Assembly (NCBI RefSeq): GCF_000721235.1
Contig: NZ_JOFH01000005.1
Location: forward strand, 1 to 64,000
Length of the DNA: 64,000 bases
Source of the DNA: Streptomyces olivaceus
Lineage (GTDB): Bacteria; Actinomycetota; Actinomycetes; Streptomycetales; Streptomycetaceae
Direction: 5' to 3'
Position numbers and translations under genes: made by a program. This document shows positions 62,379-64,000 of the stretch, piece by piece; the first letter of the stretch is position 1, and the number at the start of each line of letters is the position of its first letter. The notes beneath the pieces were generated by a model. The model saw only the letters and a program-made list of their open reading frames with translations, had not been told where the DNA came from and did no database searches.

Positions 62379-63382
62379 GACAGCACCGTCCTTCGGTCGG
62401 CCACCGCGAACAGCACGTCCGCGAGGGCGTTGGCGAGCACCACGAAGAAGCCGGTCAGCAGGACCATGCCGACCACGACCGGCAGGTCGACCACGTTCAC
62501 GGCGTGCACCAGCTCCCGGCCGATCCCCGGCAGCCCGAACAGCGACTCGGTGAGCACGGCCCCGCCGAACAGCGAGCCCAGGTCGTTGGCGTTGAGCGCG
62601 ATCAGCGGTCCGACCGCGCCGCGCAGGGCGTGCCGGCCCACGATCTTCCGCTCCCCGACCCCGTAGGCACGGAAGGTGCGCACATGGTCCTCCGCCAGCG
62701 TCTCCAGCATGGCCGACCGGGTCAGCCGGGCGTACTTGGCCGCCTCGATGAGGGCCAGGGACAGCCAGGGCAGCAGCAGGTTCCACGCCCACTGCTCGGG
62801 GTCCTCGGTGAACGGCACGTACTGCGGGAACGGCAGCAGTTGCAACTGGCCGCAGACCACGATCATCAGCAGCAGGCCGATGACGAACACGGGCGTGGCC
62901 CAGCCGGCCAGCGTGACGCCCGTCAGGATCCGCTCCTCCAGCCGTCCGCGCCGCCAGGCGGCGAGGACACCGGTGCCCACGCCGAGCAGCAGCCAGAGCA
63001 CCATCGCGCCGAGGGCGAGCGAACCGGTGACCGGCAGCTTGGCCAGGATCAGCTGCATGACCTGCTGGTCGCTCTGGTACGACAGTCCCAGGCACGGCGC
63101 CGGGCAGTGCTCCACCGAGGTGCCGGTGGAGTAGTCGTGCCCGGTGAACAGGCCCTGCAGGAAGTGGAGGTAGCGGACGTACAGCGGGTCGTCGAGCCGC
63201 AGCTGCTCGGTCACCTGCCGCACCTGGGCGGGCGAGCAGCGCTGCCCGCAGGTGATCTGGGCGACGTCGCCGGGAGCGGCGTAGAAGACGACGTACACGA
63301 TGACCGAGATCGCGAGCAGCGTGACGACGGCGCCGAGCGTGCGGCGCAGCGTGAAGCCGAGGAAGCCGTGCAGGGCGCTCAT
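62375..63382 (-). CDS. peptide/nickel-type ABC permease (OppB/DppB family)
   Basis: 335 residues with six membrane spans. The first is at FTLRRTLGAVVTLLAISVIVYVVFYAAPGD, followed by a long extracellular loop with paired Cys residues (QITCGQRCSP and EHCPAPC), unusual for OppB and suggesting disulfides. The family signature LTRSAMLETLAEDHVRTFRAYGVGERKIVGRHALRGAVGPL is the cytoplasmic EAA loop (about 222-262). Both ends overlap their neighbours by ATGA, so the operon is tightly coupled. Confidence 0.9.
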   Translation of the reverse strand: MSALHGFLGFTLRRTLGAVVTLLAISVIVYVVFYAAPGDVAQITCGQRCSPAQVRQVTEQLRLDDPLYVRYLHFLQGLFTGHDYSTGTSVEHCPAPCLGLSYQSDQQVMQLILAKLPVTGSLALGAMVLWLLLGVGTGVLAAWRRGRLEERILTGVTLAGWATPVFVIGLLLMIVVCGQLQLLPFPQYVPFTEDPEQWAWNLLLPWLSLALIEAAKYARLTRSAMLETLAEDHVRTFRAYGVGERKIVGRHALRGAVGPLIALNANDLGSLFGGAVLTESLFGLPGIGRELVHAVNVVDLPVVVGMVLLTGFFVVLANALADVLFAVADRRTVLS

Positions 63383-64000
63383 GCCCGAGCCTCCTTCCGG
63401 CGGCCCGTGCCCACCGAGAGCCGGGAGGCCGCCCGCGGGTCCAGAGCCCGGCGCACGCCCTCCCCGAGGACGGTCAGGGTGAGCACGGTGACGAACAACA
63501 TCCCCGCGGGCAGCAGCAGATACTGCGGCGCGGCCTGGTACCAGACGTTCGCCGACGTGAGCATCTGCCCCCACGACGGCGTCGGGGGCTTGACCCCGGC
63601 GCCGAGGAAGCTCAGCGCGGCCTCGGCGCTGATGTTGACCGGCACCAGGAGCGCGGCATAGGTGATGACCGGCGCGGCGAGCGCGGGCAGCAGCTCACGG
63701 CGGGCGATCCGCCAGGAACCCCACCCGCTGAGCCGGGCCGCGGCCACGTGGTCGAGCTGCTTGAGCGTCAGCGTCCCGGCCCGCACGATCTTGGCGGTGG
63801 AACCCCACCCGATCAGCCCGATCACGCCCGCGACCAGCACCGGACGCGGGAATCCGCCGGGCACGACCGCGAGCAGCGCCAGGGACATCACCATCAGCGG
63901 CAGCGCCACCACCACGTCGGTGAACCGGCTCAGCGCCTGGTCCACCCACCGGTTGCCGAGCCCCGCGGCGATGCCCACGACGACCCCGACGGTCACCTGC
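63379..64000 (-). CDS. peptide/nickel-type ABC permease (OppC/DppC family), N-terminus beyond window
   Basis: The visible 207 or so C-terminal residues show four spans and the EAA loop RAGTLTLKQLDHVAAARLSGWGSWRIARRELLPALAAPVI. The end PQYLLLPAGMLFVTVLTLTVLGEGVRRALDPR is typical of DppC. The start and probably the solute-binding protein gene lie to the right of the window. The frame stays open to the last base. Confidence 0.88.
   Translation of the reverse strand, partial: QVTVGVVVGIAAGLGNRWVDQALSRFTDVVVALPLMVMSLALLAVVPGGFPRPVLVAGVIGLIGWGSTAKIVRAGTLTLKQLDHVAAARLSGWGSWRIARRELLPALAAPVITYAALLVPVNISAEAALSFLGAGVKPPTPSWGQMLTSANVWYQAAPQYLLLPAGMLFVTVLTLTVLGEGVRRALDPRAASRLSVGTGRRKEARA

Overview
The window is high-GC DNA with strong third-position G/C bias, Shine-Dalgarno sites of the GGAGG type, GTG starts and dense short operons. 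This is typical of Streptomyces. Its core is a complete coelichelin-type siderophore locus in the same gene order (cchA to cchK) as known from Streptomyces coelicolor A3(2). An S. coelicolor/S. lividans relative is therefore the best guess. No rRNA, tRNA, CRISPR array or intact insertion sequence was found.

Region by region. (1) 0-9 kb: an alpha/beta hydrolase, an orphan SAM methyltransferase, an SMP-30 lactonase, two short-chain dehydrogenases each next to a regulator (MmyB-like XRE and TetR), a second TetR gene, a mycothiol-isomerase/DinB-like protein and an AI-2E-type membrane protein. (2) 9-18.6 kb: a glycerol uptake pair (glpF-glpK), nadE with a TTG start, a 1002-residue secreted multidomain protein (PA14, beta-propeller, carbohydrate-binding, DUF1080), a small PGPGW membrane protein, a secreted CocE/X-Pro-peptidase-like hydrolase and a DUF5302 protein. 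(3) 18.7-41.8 kb: the coelichelin locus. It holds a formyltransferase (cchA), an ornithine N-hydroxylase (cchB), siderophore uptake (cchCDEF), an asymmetric pair of ABC exporter-type half-transporters (cchG, cchI), a three-module NRPS (cchH), an esterase (cchJ) and an MbtH-like protein (cchK). Six DmdR-type iron boxes punctuate it. A 25-codon gene for ribosomal protein bL37 lies between cchI and cchJ. (4) 41.9-53.4 kb: a DinB protein, two back-to-back regulator/flavin-monooxygenase pairs (MarR and TetR), a chitin-degradation pair (GH19 chitinase and AA10 LPMO), a hydrolase divergent from a MerR regulator, a ferritin-like secreted protein, a SulP transporter and a VOC protein. (5) 53.4-58.5 kb: a zinc import locus (aztA divergent from aztB-aztD-like-aztC-aztD) controlled from one Zur box sitting between two apparently leaderless promoters. 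(6) 58.6-64 kb: a P1-family peptidase, a voltage-gated-type ion channel and the downstream part of a peptide ABC transporter that runs off the right edge.

How it fits together: two metal-acquisition systems (Fe through coelichelin, Zn through Azt) dominate, each with its own visible operator class. Under iron starvation CchB and CchA make N-hydroxy/N-formyl-ornithine, and CchH with CchK assembles it with threonine. CchJ probably releases or hydrolyses the product. CchG/CchI probably move siderophore across the membrane and CchCDEF import the ferric form. The most unusual signals are the complementary loss of ATPase motifs in CchG and CchI, a missing catalytic histidine in the last condensation domain of CchH, the bL37 gene inside the siderophore locus, and the compact Zur-controlled divergent promoter with a duplicated AztD gene.
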